From positions 3,472,501 through 3,536,500 of the forward strand of contig NZ_AP017312.1 in assembly GCF_002355375.1 (NCBI RefSeq): DNA of 64,000 nucleotides. The letters are read 5' to 3'. This stretch comes from Aneurinibacillus soli (lineage in GTDB: Bacteria > Bacillota > Bacilli > Aneurinibacillales > Aneurinibacillaceae). A model generated the notes under the pieces. It ran no database searches. It worked only from the letters and a program-made list of their open reading frames with translations, and was not told where the DNA came from. The position numbers and the translations under genes are program-made. Positions 53,869 to 63,089 of the stretch are shown here, piece by piece. The stretch's first letter is position 1; each line of letters begins with the position of its first letter.

Positions 53869-54495
53869 ATGCGTAAACTTCATGTGATCAGCACCGGGAG
53901 ACAGACACCTGGGCAGGTAGCACATATCGTTCGGGCCATCGCACCATATGTGGATGTGTTTCATCTGCGGGAGAAACACCTGGCCGCCCGTGATTTGTAT
54001 ACCCTGGGGCAGACACTTTTGCTCGAAGCAGACCTGCCTCCCTACAAGCTCGCCATAAATGATCGACTGGATGTAGCCATAGCATTGGGTGCTGGCACTG
54101 TACATCTCGCCGGACATAGCCTGCCACCGGATATCGCACGCCGCGTCGCACCTGACATGCGAATCGGAGTCTCGGTTCACAGCCTGGAAGAAGCGCAAAC
54201 GGCACAAGCAGCCGGTGCAGACTATCTTCTGTTTGGGCATGTATTTCCGTCTGGCTCCAAGGTAGGACTTGCGCCGCGCGGAATAGAAGCACTGCGGACG
54301 GTAGCAGATGCCTGTACGATTCCCGTGCTTGCACTCGGGGGGATCACCCCGGCTGTCCTGCCAGATGTAATCGAGTCTGGTGCCATGGGGGCGGCAGTAC
54401 TGTCCGCTGTCATGGATGCCACGCAGCCGGCAGAGATCACGCGACAGCTCTACACCATTTTGAGACAAGGAGTGAATGACTATGACAACATATGA
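53869..54495 (+). CDS. tenI: Thiazole tautomerase TenI
   Basis: A 208-residue TIM-barrel protein of the ThiE/TenI family. Features typical of TenI rather than ThiE are the IGVSVHSLEEA and DYLLFGHVFPSGSK blocks with His in the active site, and the gene order tenI-thiO-thiS-thiG as in B. subtilis. It aromatises the thiazole carboxylate made by ThiG. Thiamine phosphate synthase activity is the alternative. ATG follows AAAGGAG. Confidence 0.85.
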   Translation: MRKLHVISTGRQTPGQVAHIVRAIAPYVDVFHLREKHLAARDLYTLGQTLLLEADLPPYKLAINDRLDVAIALGAGTVHLAGHSLPPDIARRVAPDMRIGVSVHSLEEAQTAQAAGADYLLFGHVFPSGSKVGLAPRGIEALRTVADACTIPVLALGGITPAVLPDVIESGAMGAAVLSAVMDATQPAEITRQLYTILRQGVNDYDNI

Positions 54496-55606
54496 TGCAG
54501 TAATTATTGGCGGCGGTGTCATCGGTGCGGCGATCGCATACTATGCGGCGAAACGCGGACAAAAAGTAGTTCTGCTGGAAAAAGACAGCCTGGCTGCCCA
54601 TTCTTCTCGTGCGGCAGGCGGTATGCTCGGCGCACAAGTGGAATTCCCTGAACCAGGACCGCTTGTTGAGCTATCCCTGTACAGCCGTACAATGTTCCGG
54701 GAGCTTGCAGTGGAACTCCAACAAGCGTCAGGCATTGACATTGGCTTCAATGAAGCTGGGATGCTGCGTACTGCCTGGACAGACGAAGAGAAGCAAACAC
54801 TGCTCAAACAGGCGACCTGGCAGCGAGCCGCAGGGCTTAAAGCTGACTGGCTTGAGACTTCAGACGTGCGAGTGCTTGAACCGGCTGTCAGCTCAGAAAT
54901 CAAAGGAGCGCTTTCGCTGCCGGATGACACGCAAGTATCCGCTCCTCATCTGTCACGCGCCTTTGCTGTAGCCGCAGCTCGGCTGGGGGCGGTACTGGTT
55001 GAGCGATGTGCCGCAACCAATTTTCGAATGAAAGGATTTCGTATTGAAGCTGTGCAGACCAATCAGGGAGAATTCAGCGGCGAACAGTACATCATCGCAG
55101 GTGGAGCATGGAGCGGTGAGCTTACGAAATTGCTGGGTGCCCCCCTCTCTGTTTTCCCGCTAAAAGGGGAAGCCTTCTCCGTGCTTGCTGTGCCGCAGCC
55201 TATCACCCACACGGTATATTCACACGGCTGCTATATTGTTCCAAAAGAAGGCAATCGCCTGCTTGTCGGCGCATCCGTGCAGGACTGTGGTTTTGACGAC
55301 CGACTGAGCATTGGCGGACTGCACCAGCTGATGGCTAAAGCTGTGCGACTTCTGCCTGACATTGCAGCATACCCGCTCGAACAAACCTGGGCAAGCTTGC
55401 GCCCGCAGACCGCAGATGGCCTGCCGTATCTTGGACGAATGGCTTCCGTATCGAACGCCATTGTTGCATCTGGCCATTTCCGCAATGGGATTCTGCTTAG
55501 TCCGGCCACGGGTGAGATTGTGTCTCGCCTGCTCACTGGCGAGGCGCCAGGACTTGACCTTTCGGCATTCGCACCAGACCGCCACCAGTCGATTCCAGCA
55601 TCGTAA
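54482..55606 (+). CDS. thiO: Glycine oxidase ThiO
   Basis: A 374-residue FAD enzyme with the dinucleotide motif AVIIGGGVIGAAIAYYAAKRG-type fold at the N-terminus and the late GHFRNGILLSPATG block. It oxidises glycine to the iminoacetate used for the thiazole ring. Of two nearby ATGs, 54482 (MTTYDAV) has 9 nt from AAGGAG, and 54476 only 3. It overlaps tenI by 14 nt. Confidence 0.92.
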   Translation: MTTYDAVIIGGGVIGAAIAYYAAKRGQKVVLLEKDSLAAHSSRAAGGMLGAQVEFPEPGPLVELSLYSRTMFRELAVELQQASGIDIGFNEAGMLRTAWTDEEKQTLLKQATWQRAAGLKADWLETSDVRVLEPAVSSEIKGALSLPDDTQVSAPHLSRAFAVAAARLGAVLVERCAATNFRMKGFRIEAVQTNQGEFSGEQYIIAGGAWSGELTKLLGAPLSVFPLKGEAFSVLAVPQPITHTVYSHGCYIVPKEGNRLLVGASVQDCGFDDRLSIGGLHQLMAKAVRLLPDIAAYPLEQTWASLRPQTADGLPYLGRMASVSNAIVASGHFRNGILLSPATGEIVSRLLTGEAPGLDLSAFAPDRHQSIPAS

Positions 55607-55618
55607 GGAGGTGAGTAC

Positions 55619-55822
55619 ATGAATATTGTCATTAATGGAGATGCTCAGACCGTTCCGGACCATATCGAGACTGTGCAGCAGCTTCTCGCATATTTGCACC
55701 TGCAAGATCGGATTGTAGTTGTAGAGATTAACCGTGATATTTTACAAAAAGACGCGCATGCAGCAACGCCGGTGCGCGAGGGAGACGTATTTGAGCTTGT
55801 ACATTTCGTAGGGGGAGGTTGA
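55619..55822 (+). CDS. thiS: Sulphur carrier protein ThiS
   Basis: A 67-residue ubiquitin-like protein ending in Gly-Gly-Gly after VHFVGGG; the terminal glycine is thiocarboxylated. The strong AAGGAGGTG site fits a high-level carrier. It lies 12 bp after thiO and 6 bp before thiG. Its activating enzyme ThiF is not in this operon. Confidence 0.93.
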   Translation: MNIVINGDAQTVPDHIETVQQLLAYLHLQDRIVVVEINRDILQKDAHAATPVREGDVFELVHFVGGG

Positions 55823-55828
55823 TTTACT

Positions 55829-56596
55829 ATGTTACAAATTGGACCGTATTCATTTACATCACGCTTACTGCTTGGCACAGGCAAATTCCCGGATTTCGCC
55901 ACTCAACGTCAGGCTGTTGAAGTATCCGAAACCGAAATTCTCACATTTGCAGTACGGCGCATGAACATCTACGACCCGGCACAGCCGAATTTTCTGGAGC
56001 AGCTTGATCTGAGTCGCTTCAAGCTGTTGCCAAATACGGCTGGAGCGTCTACCGCAGAAGAAGCCGTGCGCATCGCACGCCTCTCGAAAGCATCTGGCTT
56101 ATGCGACATGATTAAAGTCGAAGTCATTGCCGATAGCAAAACCCTTCTGCCGGACCCAATCGAGACGCTAAAAGCGACCGAGCAACTTGTACAAGAAGGA
56201 TTCATTGTTCTGCCGTATACAAATGATGACCCGGTACTTGCACGCAAACTGCAAGAAGCAGGCGCTCATGCGGTTATGCCAGGTGCATCTCCGATCGGCA
56301 GCGGACAAGGCATTCTCAATCCGCTTAACATCAGCATCATTATTGAAGAAGCACGTGTTCCGATTATCGTCGATGCCGGCATTGGTACGCCGTCTGATGT
56401 GGCAATCGCGATGGAGCTTGGTGCAGACGGTGTATTACTGAACACCGCCGTTTCAGGCGCGTCCGATCCGATCAAAATGGCCGAAGCGATGGGCCTGGCT
56501 GTAAAAGCCGGACGGCTTGGGTTTGAAGCCGGACGCATTCCGAAGAAACGATACGCACAGGCAAGTAGCCCTGTGGAAGGCATGGTGCAATCTTAA
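55829..56596 (+). CDS. thiG: Thiazole synthase ThiG
   Basis: A 255-residue TIM barrel. The Schiff-base lysine is Lys96 (DMIKVEVI). Other blocks: [44 protein letters not shown]. It joins deoxyxylulose phosphate, the ThiO product and ThiS sulphur to form the thiazole. It is the last gene; thiF and thiD do not follow here. Confidence 0.95.
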   Translation: MLQIGPYSFTSRLLLGTGKFPDFATQRQAVEVSETEILTFAVRRMNIYDPAQPNFLEQLDLSRFKLLPNTAGASTAEEAVRIARLSKASGLCDMIKVEVIADSKTLLPDPIETLKATEQLVQEGFIVLPYTNDDPVLARKLQEAGAHAVMPGASPIGSGQGILNPLNISIIIEEARVPIIVDAGIGTPSDVAIAMELGADGVLLNTAVSGASDPIKMAEAMGLAVKAGRLGFEAGRIPKKRYAQASSPVEGMVQS

Positions 56597-56611
56597 TTCA
56601 ATACTAATGAA

Positions 56612-56660
56612 AAAAAGAAAGAACATCGACCTAGATATCAGATCGATGTTCTTTCTTTTT
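56612..56660. terminator. Bidirectional terminator between thiG and the GGDEF-EAL gene
   Basis: An 18-bp stem (AAAAAGAAAGAACATCGA/TCGATGTTCTTTCTTTTT) overlaps the last codons of the minus-strand gene. Confidence 0.85.
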
Positions 56661-58343
56661 ATTGCGTAGCATCTCTTCGAATTCATCAGCTGCGATCGGT
56701 TTGCTAAATAAATACCCCTGCCCTTCATGACAGCCTTCCTGCCGCAAAAAATCCCACTGATGTTCCGTTTCAACCCCTTCTGCAAGAACCTTGAGCTGCA
56801 GTGCATGTGCCATGGAAATAATCGCACTTACAATCGCTTCATCGTTAGTATTAGGCAATCCACTTACAAAAGATCGGTCAATCTTCACGACATCAATCGG
56901 CAGATTTTTGAGGTGGTTAAAGGAAGAATATCCCGTTCCAAAATCATCAATCGAAATATAAATCCCCATCGCCTTTAAAGCATTCAGCTTTTTAATAATT
57001 TCACGATCATAATTGATTAACACGCTTTCTGTGATCTCAATCTCTAGCCAGCAGGCTTCTAAATCCGCCTCCCTCAGCGCGTCCGCAATCATCTCCACCA
57101 GATTTTCCTGCTTAAACTGTAGTGTGGACAAGTTCACCGACATCACGAATGGAGCATATTCTTGGTCCTGCCATTTTTTGTTTTGTTTACACGCCGTCCG
57201 AATGACCCATTCACCAAGCGGAATAATCAGTCCAACATTTTCAGCGATCGGAATAAAGCGGTCAGGTGGAATAAATCCAAAGTCCGGATGATTCCATCTG
57301 AGCAACGCTTCTACTCCGAGCATCTCTCCCGTTTTAATATCGATTTTGGGTTGATAGTGCAGATACAAGTTGTTGTCCTTTAGCGCCCGGCGAAGCTCCT
57401 GTTCAATCGTAAGTCGACTAATAAACTCTTTCTCCATTTCGATTGTATACATTTCATAGCGATTTTCACCTTTGTCTTTAGCGCAGTACATCGCTGTATC
57501 TGCACGGCGCAGCAGACTTTCTGCATCTTTACCATGAAGAGGATACACAGAAATACCGAGACTTGGCGTCATCGTAATCTGATATCCCTTACTATCAAAA
57601 GGCGCTTTGAATAGCTCCAAAATGTGCAGAGCGGCCTGTCGCGCGTCTTCCTCATATTGCATACCAGACCAGACAACCGTAAACTCATCTCCACCAATCC
57701 GGAATACCGCAGTCGACTCAGACTCCAGATGTTGCTCCATTCGACAGGCGATTGCTTCAAGCAACCCGTCCCCTATTTTATGTCCGAGTGTATCATTCAC
57801 ATGTTTAAAGCGATCCAGATCAATGAAGATAGTCGCAAACATAGAGCATGAATTCTCCGCTTCTTCCACTGCTTCTTCCATAAATTCATGGAATCCCCGA
57901 CGGTTCCGCAAATTTGTTAACGGATCATAGTAAGCAAGGCGGTAAACTTGAGCCTCTGCTTCTTTCTGTACAGTAATATCACGCCGGATGGAAACATAAC
58001 TGGTGGGTGTGAGCGAACCTTTTGGAAATGGTACAATAATTGTATCTACCCAATAAAAAGAGCCGTCTTTCTTTTTGTTTTTGATTTCTCCCCGCCAAAT
58101 ACCTCCCTTGCTGATTATTTTCCATATATTCCCAAAAAAATTCTGATCGTGATAGGCTGCGTTTATTATGCGATGGGTTTTCCCAAGCAACTCTTCCTGG
58201 CTGTACTGGGAGATCTCACAAAACTTATCGTTCACATATGTGATCACACCGTTTGCATCCGTAACTGCAAGTATAGAAGACTGGTCCAATGCATATTTAA
58301 TGTCTACTAATGTTTCTATAAAATTTTCAGAATTATCAATCAT
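56631..58343 (-). CDS. PAS-GGDEF-EAL protein, cyclic di-GMP turnover
   Basis: A 570-residue soluble protein. A PAS/PAC sensor (about 15-125) includes NAAYHDQNFF, the aerotaxis-like PAS type. GGDEF is intact (217-221). The EAL domain has EAL (344-346), and late DDFGTGYSS, so phosphodiesterase activity is plausible; which activity dominates is not clear. There is no membrane helix. The ATG at 58343 follows GAGGGAAG; an in-frame start five codons upstream is less likely. Confidence 0.9.
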   Translation of the reverse strand: MIDNSENFIETLVDIKYALDQSSILAVTDANGVITYVNDKFCEISQYSQEELLGKTHRIINAAYHDQNFFGNIWKIISKGGIWRGEIKNKKKDGSFYWVDTIIVPFPKGSLTPTSYVSIRRDITVQKEAEAQVYRLAYYDPLTNLRNRRGFHEFMEEAVEEAENSCSMFATIFIDLDRFKHVNDTLGHKIGDGLLEAIACRMEQHLESESTAVFRIGGDEFTVVWSGMQYEEDARQAALHILELFKAPFDSKGYQITMTPSLGISVYPLHGKDAESLLRRADTAMYCAKDKGENRYEMYTIEMEKEFISRLTIEQELRRALKDNNLYLHYQPKIDIKTGEMLGVEALLRWNHPDFGFIPPDRFIPIAENVGLIIPLGEWVIRTACKQNKKWQDQEYAPFVMSVNLSTLQFKQENLVEMIADALREADLEACWLEIEITESVLINYDREIIKKLNALKAMGIYISIDDFGTGYSSFNHLKNLPIDVVKIDRSFVSGLPNTNDEAIVSAIISMAHALQLKVLAEGVETEHQWDFLRQEGCHEGQGYLFSKPIAADEFEEMLRNKKKEHRSDI

Positions 58344-58429
58344 ACACTTCCCTCTCATTATATATATGTGAAATCAAGTATATAGCACTATTTCTAGTAA
58401 AATAAAGCTAAAATTACAACCCTGCTTCT

Positions 58430-58468
58430 TTTTTTGACAAAAAAGAAGCCGTCTTGTCAAAAGACGGT
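58430..58468 (-). terminator. Terminator of cimA
   Basis: A CCGTCTT/AAGACGG stem, with CTTCTTTTTTGTC following on the minus strand, 17 bp past the stop. Confidence 0.8.
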
Positions 58469-58484
58469 CTCCTCTGCTTTTTCC

Positions 58485-60110
58485 TTAGTGGTTCACAATT
58501 CCCTGGCGCTCTATTTCATCGCCTGACAGATCTACCGCTTCATTCTGGCGACCCATCAATGCATATCGCATACTATCAATCAGCGCCTCCCAGCTTGCTT
58601 CAATCACATTCGTCGATACGCCGACCGTGCTCCAGCTTTCTTCTCCGTCTTTTGTCGATTCAACCAGCACACGAACTTTAGATGCAGTCGCATCCTGCTC
58701 GCTCAGCACCCGAACTTTATAATCTGTCAGATACATCTGGCTGATATCCGGGAAGACTGCTTCGAGTGCCTTGCGCAGCGCGTTATCAAGCGCATTAACT
58801 GGACCGTTTCCTTCGGCGACAGTATGCACCGTCTGGCCGCCTACATGTAGCTTCACGGTCGCTTCGGTCGTACTGTCCGACTCGCCATGCTTCTCCATCA
58901 GAACTTTGAACGACTCTATCGCAAACACTTCCTCATAATCGCCAAGCCCCTGATGCAGCAACAGTTCAAATGATGCTTCCGCTCCTTCGTACTGATAGCC
59001 CTGGTGTTCCATTTCTTTAATTTTTTGAATAATCGTCCGACCTTCCGGCTTCGTTTTATCAAGCTCAATATTTAATTCCTGCGCTTTAAACAGCAAGTTG
59101 CTTTGTCCTGATAATTCTGACACTAATACACGGCGCGTATTGCCTACGGACTCCGGACGAATGTGTTCATACGTTTCCGCCGCTTTCAAAATCGCGCTCA
59201 CGTGCATACCACCTTTATGAGCAAACGCACTATGGCCAACGAACGGCTGCAAGTTCGGCGGATTGATGTTAGCAATCTCATATACGTAGCGTGACGTGTT
59301 CGTCAACTGTTTCAATTGCTCAGGCGGCACACATTCATACCCGAGCTTCAGCTGCAGGTTCGGAATAATCGAGATCAAATTCGTATTGCCACATCGCTCG
59401 CCAAAGCCATTGATTGTACCCTGTACCTGACGTGCTCCTGCTCCTACAGCCGCGAGCGAGTTTGCTACCGCCAGTTCCCCATCATTATGGCAGTGAATCC
59501 CAACTGGTGTCGCAAACTCTGTACAGACACGGGCCACGATCTCACTGATCTCATGCGGCAGGGAGCCGCCATTCGTGTCGCACAGCGCAAGCCAGTCCGC
59601 TCCCGCTTCGGACGCCTGGCGTAGCGTTGCCAGTGCATAGTCCGGATTATGTTTGTAGCCATCGAAGAAATGCTCTGCATCATAAATGACTTCCAGCCCA
59701 TTTTCTTTTAAGAAGCGGACAGAATCATAAATCATGCTCAAATTCTCATCAAGTGTTGTACCGAGCGCCTCCGTTACGTGAAAATCCCAGCTCTTGCCGA
59801 AGATGGCTACCGCCGTAACCCCGCTTTCCAGAATCATGCGCAGATTATCGTCCGCTTCTGCAGTCACACCGAAGCGACGCGTGCTGCCGAATGCCGTAAC
59901 TTTGGCATGTTTTAAATCCAACTCTTTGACACGCAGAAAAAACTCCATATCTTTCGGATTGCTTCCTGGCCAGCCACCTTCAATATACGAAACGCCCAGC
60001 TGATCAAGCTTCCGGGCGATTTTGATTTTATCATCCACTGACAGACTGATTCCCTCTCCTTGTGTCCCGTCTCGAAGTGTTGTGTCATACATGTATACGT
60101 GCTTGTTCAC
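58485..60110 (-). CDS. cimA: (R)-citramalate synthase CimA
   Basis: A 541-residue enzyme of the isopropylmalate synthase family with TTLRDGTQGEG at the N-terminus, GIHCHNDGELAVANS, and NGFGERCGNTNL, followed by the LeuA dimer/regulatory domain (about 400-530). The reading of the DRE-TIM part with ARKLDQLGVSYIEGGWPGSN is that of CimA rather than LeuA. It condenses pyruvate and acetyl-CoA, a threonine-independent route to isoleucine; ilvD in this window works later on that path. The start is GTG with GGAGG. Confidence 0.9.
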   Translation of the reverse strand: MNKHVYMYDTTLRDGTQGEGISLSVDDKIKIARKLDQLGVSYIEGGWPGSNPKDMEFFLRVKELDLKHAKVTAFGSTRRFGVTAEADDNLRMILESGVTAVAIFGKSWDFHVTEALGTTLDENLSMIYDSVRFLKENGLEVIYDAEHFFDGYKHNPDYALATLRQASEAGADWLALCDTNGGSLPHEISEIVARVCTEFATPVGIHCHNDGELAVANSLAAVGAGARQVQGTINGFGERCGNTNLISIIPNLQLKLGYECVPPEQLKQLTNTSRYVYEIANINPPNLQPFVGHSAFAHKGGMHVSAILKAAETYEHIRPESVGNTRRVLVSELSGQSNLLFKAQELNIELDKTKPEGRTIIQKIKEMEHQGYQYEGAEASFELLLHQGLGDYEEVFAIESFKVLMEKHGESDSTTEATVKLHVGGQTVHTVAEGNGPVNALDNALRKALEAVFPDISQMYLTDYKVRVLSEQDATASKVRVLVESTKDGEESWSTVGVSTNVIEASWEALIDSMRYALMGRQNEAVDLSGDEIERQGIVNH

Positions 60111-60273
60111 CTGAACGTATCCTCCCTCATCGTACTCTCTCCAACGAAACTTATTAGAGTTTTCGTAATATATTATTTTTTTCTATAAATCATACCATAC
60201 GATGAACAGGCTGGCTAGCTGGACCGTTTTCCGCTATGATGAAGAAAAATCTGCACGGAGAGGAGGCATGGAC

Positions 60274-61023
60274 ATGCGAAGCCGTTATTATGGCACAGCG
60301 GAAGCTCTCGGATTCCAGGAAGCACTGGCTGCCTACCACTATCTCACATCACGGATTGACCGAACCATCCTCCGCTATGGACGCTTTCTCATTGATACGG
60401 AGGCGCTACTCGTTCCTGTAAATCTCGACTGCTTTCACTGTCATCTGGTACACGGGCAGACATGCTGTGAGCAAGGACAACCATATTCCATGACAGGTAC
60501 GAATCTGTCGCTGTTTGAATCGCACGCTCTGCCAATTCTGGATCGACATGCTCAAGATGAACGTGTGGAGACAGCACGAGTACGCGGCGTTTTCGAGGCG
60601 ACAGCGGCTACGGATCATCATTCATGCATTCGCAAGTTTGATGGCGACTGTCTGTATCTTGTGAAGCAAGGCGGACAGCACATCTGCTCCATTCATCGCT
60701 ACGCGCTTGAGGAAAAGATCGAACCTGCACAACTTAAACCGTTCAGCTGTTCCCTGTTCCCACTCGAAATTATTGAGATGGACGAAGGCATACTGCTTAC
60801 GGCAGTTACACCGGATACGATGGACTTCAGTCGTTGGGGTGATTTTTATCATAAGCATTACTCATGTGTAAACCCGGCACGACGGCCTAAGGGAACACCT
60901 GCGCACTATTTTTCTGCTCGGGACTACCGACCCGCCTGGCTATGGGCACGCGATCTGCTTGTGTCATACTGGGGAGATGCGGACGTTACCAGCATCGAAT
61001 CCAAACTGTCGCTTCCGGTGTAA
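60274..61023 (+). CDS. DUF3109-family Cys-rich protein
   Basis: A 249-residue soluble protein with a run of cysteines (CFHCHLVHGQTCCEQG, then CIRKFDGDCLY, CSIHRYAL, FSCSLFPLE) like the YkgJ/DUF3109 group, which may hold a zinc or Fe-S cluster. Function is unknown. Start: ATG at 60274 lies 7 nt after AGGAGG; the ATG two codons earlier is too close to it. Confidence 0.8.
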   Translation: MRSRYYGTAEALGFQEALAAYHYLTSRIDRTILRYGRFLIDTEALLVPVNLDCFHCHLVHGQTCCEQGQPYSMTGTNLSLFESHALPILDRHAQDERVETARVRGVFEATAATDHHSCIRKFDGDCLYLVKQGGQHICSIHRYALEEKIEPAQLKPFSCSLFPLEIIEMDEGILLTAVTPDTMDFSRWGDFYHKHYSCVNPARRPKGTPAHYFSARDYRPAWLWARDLLVSYWGDADVTSIESKLSLPV

Positions 61024-61093
61024 TCTGCTTCTTTTTTTCAGGTAGTAGGCGTATAATGAAAGTAACTAGGCAAAGAAAGGGAGTAAATCATTC

Positions 61094-61348
61094 ATGAAAT
61101 GGCAGGACGAATCTTCCGCACTGCTGGACGAGCTTCTTAAGCCGCTTCCAGTATTCGTGCGCCCAATGGCGAAGAAATCAATCAAAAGCAAAATTGAACA
61201 AGTAGCCCAGGAAAACGGTGCTGAGGAAATCAGTCATGACCACGTAGTTCGCGGTTACATTTTGGCTGCTCCGGACAAGGATCGTGCCGTAACGGCTCTG
61301 GAAGCTCATAATATCGACCTGGCTCCTTATGAGGAATTATTAAAATAA
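61094..61348 (+). CDS. PCP_red-like small protein
   Basis: An 84-residue soluble helical protein. Its core, FVRPMAKKSIKSKIEQVAQE followed by GAEEISHDHV, matches the short PCP_red domain first seen at the end of light-independent protochlorophyllide reductase, where it resembles an iron-sulphur-linked module. Here it stands alone in a non-photosynthetic setting. Role unknown. ATG follows AAAGGGAG. Confidence 0.65.
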   Translation: MKWQDESSALLDELLKPLPVFVRPMAKKSIKSKIEQVAQENGAEEISHDHVVRGYILAAPDKDRAVTALEAHNIDLAPYEELLK

Positions 61349-61370
61349 GTAGCACACATTAAAGAGAAGG

Positions 61371-61422
61371 AGGCTGTCTCAAAGCCGTAACATGGCGACT
61401 GAGACAGCCTCTTCTTTTTCTT
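61371..61422 (+). terminator. GCTGTCTCAA-type terminator
   Basis: Outer AGGCTGTCTC/GAGACAGCCT with inner GCC.TAACATGGC pairing, then CTTCTTTTTCTT. Its inner loop is the near-reverse complement of the hairpin at the other end of repeat copy 4. Confidence 0.85.
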
Positions 61423-61430
61423 GGTGTAGG

Positions 61431-61622
61431 TTTTCTCTCCAAAGCGTGGTGAAAGAGCGGGATCGGGCGGAGCCTCGTCACTTTGGTACGCTTGCTAAGA
61501 AGTGAGGACTGTCCGCAAGCGTACCGAAGCGAACGGATTATCCCTTCTCCCACTCCCTCACTACCACACGTTGTCGATATTACGAAAAGCTGTCCTATCC
61601 GCCATGTTATGGCTTTTGGGAT
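61431..61622. repeat. Fold-back repeat, copy 4 (centre deleted)
   Basis: The left half (TTTTCTCTCCAAAGCGTGG ... GGACTGTCCGC) matches the left arm of copy 2; the right half (AAGCGTACCGAAGCGAACGG ... CACACGTTG) matches the right arm of copies 1 and 3. The middle 100 bp or so is missing, leaving an 11-bp perfect stem GGTACGCTTGC/GCAAGCGTACC (61485-61495 with 61515-61525). It ends at the terminator hairpin of the MFS gene. Confidence 0.75.
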
Positions 61623-61653
61623 AACCGCTTCTGTGCTCGGCATGGGCGTTGCC

Positions 61654-62853
61654 TCACACACAGTCTGCTTTTTGTCTATGCAGTTTTCCTCTCACCCACA
61701 AAGCATTCCCAAAGAACAATACAGCAGCAAGCAAGAACAATCCATGTAGGCCAACCCAGCTACTCAACGGGCCACCGATTACAGGTCCTAGGAGATTGCC
61801 GAGATTCATCGCACTCGTGCTGTATGCAAACGTCCGGCTTTCCATGCCCTTCGGCGCGTACTGGCGAATTAAATTATGCACAGAAGGTACAAGCCCACCC
61901 AGGCATATCCCAAGTAAGAAGCGAAGACCGATCAAGAGCCAGACTGAATGTACGAACGCCTGTGGGATTAGCAAAACAACCGTTCCAAGCAAGCAAATGA
62001 GCAACACATTATGTGAACCGACCTTATCCCCCCATTTACCAAGCAAAGGCGCGACCAACACGGTAGAAATTCCGGCCGCAGACACCGTCAACCCGATCAC
62101 AAACGATAACAAATTCTGCCCTTGCCACAGCTCCTGTACATAGGAAGACAAAAACGGATTCGTGCTCATCATCGCATACTGGATTAAAAATCCGACCAAA
62201 AACAGCGCAAGCAGCGGCTCTGTATGCAAAATACGGTGAAACCCGCCTTCCTCACCTTCTACCATCTGTTTCGGCTGTGGACGGTTCACTTCTTTTACAA
62301 ACAAAATGACAAAGATTGATGCAGTAAGCAGCATGCTGCCGGTCACCAGAAACACATGACGGAACCCTACCCACTCTGCCAACAATCCGCCTAATAATGG
62401 TCCAAGAATCGTACCAGCGACCGCCCCTGACTGCAGCAAGCCAAGCGAATACCCAGCATGCTCTTTCGGTGTGTTGGTTGAGACAAGCGCGACTGCGGCC
62501 GGAATGAAGCCCGAGATCATCCCATTCAGAAGCCTAAGTCCAAGCAACTGCTCCGGTGATGTCACCATTCCCATAAGAACAGTAACAGTGGCCATGCCAA
62601 TACCGGAACGAATGAGCATCACTTTACGCCCAGTACGATCCGCTAATCGTCCCCATACCGGGGCCATTAGAAATGCGGTTAAGAAATTCGCGCCAAAAAT
62701 CCAACCCGTCCAGCGATGTACCGCATCCATGTCTGTCATTCCCATATCATGCTGAAGATACATCGGCAAAAACGGTATAATCAAACTCATAGCCGCCGTT
62801 ACAATAAACTGTGCAGCCCATAAAATATACATGTTACGCTTCCAAATTGGCAT
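61654..62853 (-). CDS. MFS transporter, multidrug type
   Basis: A 399-residue permease with 12 predicted helices. The loop 2-3 motif GRLADRTGRKVML (MFS motif A) and the middle VALVSTNTPKEHAGYSLGLLQSG region place it among drug:H+ antiporters (MdtG-like). The ATG at 62853 follows AAGGAGAC; an earlier in-frame ATG would add 41 residues of non-membrane sequence and has no site. Its 3' end abuts repeat copy 4. Confidence 0.88.
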   Translation of the reverse strand: MPIWKRNMYILWAAQFIVTAAMSLIIPFLPMYLQHDMGMTDMDAVHRWTGWIFGANFLTAFLMAPVWGRLADRTGRKVMLIRSGIGMATVTVLMGMVTSPEQLLGLRLLNGMISGFIPAAVALVSTNTPKEHAGYSLGLLQSGAVAGTILGPLLGGLLAEWVGFRHVFLVTGSMLLTASIFVILFVKEVNRPQPKQMVEGEEGGFHRILHTEPLLALFLVGFLIQYAMMSTNPFLSSYVQELWQGQNLLSFVIGLTVSAAGISTVLVAPLLGKWGDKVGSHNVLLICLLGTVVLLIPQAFVHSVWLLIGLRFLLGICLGGLVPSVHNLIRQYAPKGMESRTFAYSTSAMNLGNLLGPVIGGPLSSWVGLHGLFLLAAVLFFGNALWVRGKLHRQKADCV

Positions 62854-63089
62854 CGTATCTGTCTCCTTCTGCTGAAAACAACAAAATCCCCGGCATAACA
62901 CGCGCGAGGACCTACCGTACAATAAATAAGTAACTTTTTCATTATACCCTTGTTGTTTTCTAAACAGAATAGGCATTTTTTAAGGTAGATCCTATTTCAT
63001 CCTCCGTCGCGTTTCAGCAAAAAATACGCTACTATGTACTAGAGAAACTATATGCAACAATGATTCTAAATACAAGGAGTGCCCTTCAT

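Noticed and set aside
53791-54522. 243-codon frame antisense to tenI
   Set aside because: Mirror of a clear thi gene, and it runs into the riboswitch terminator.
61431-61622. Attachment site or integron attC for the fold-back repeats
   Set aside because: No integrase or recombinase gene nearby and no attC core motifs; the family is spread singly beside housekeeping genes.
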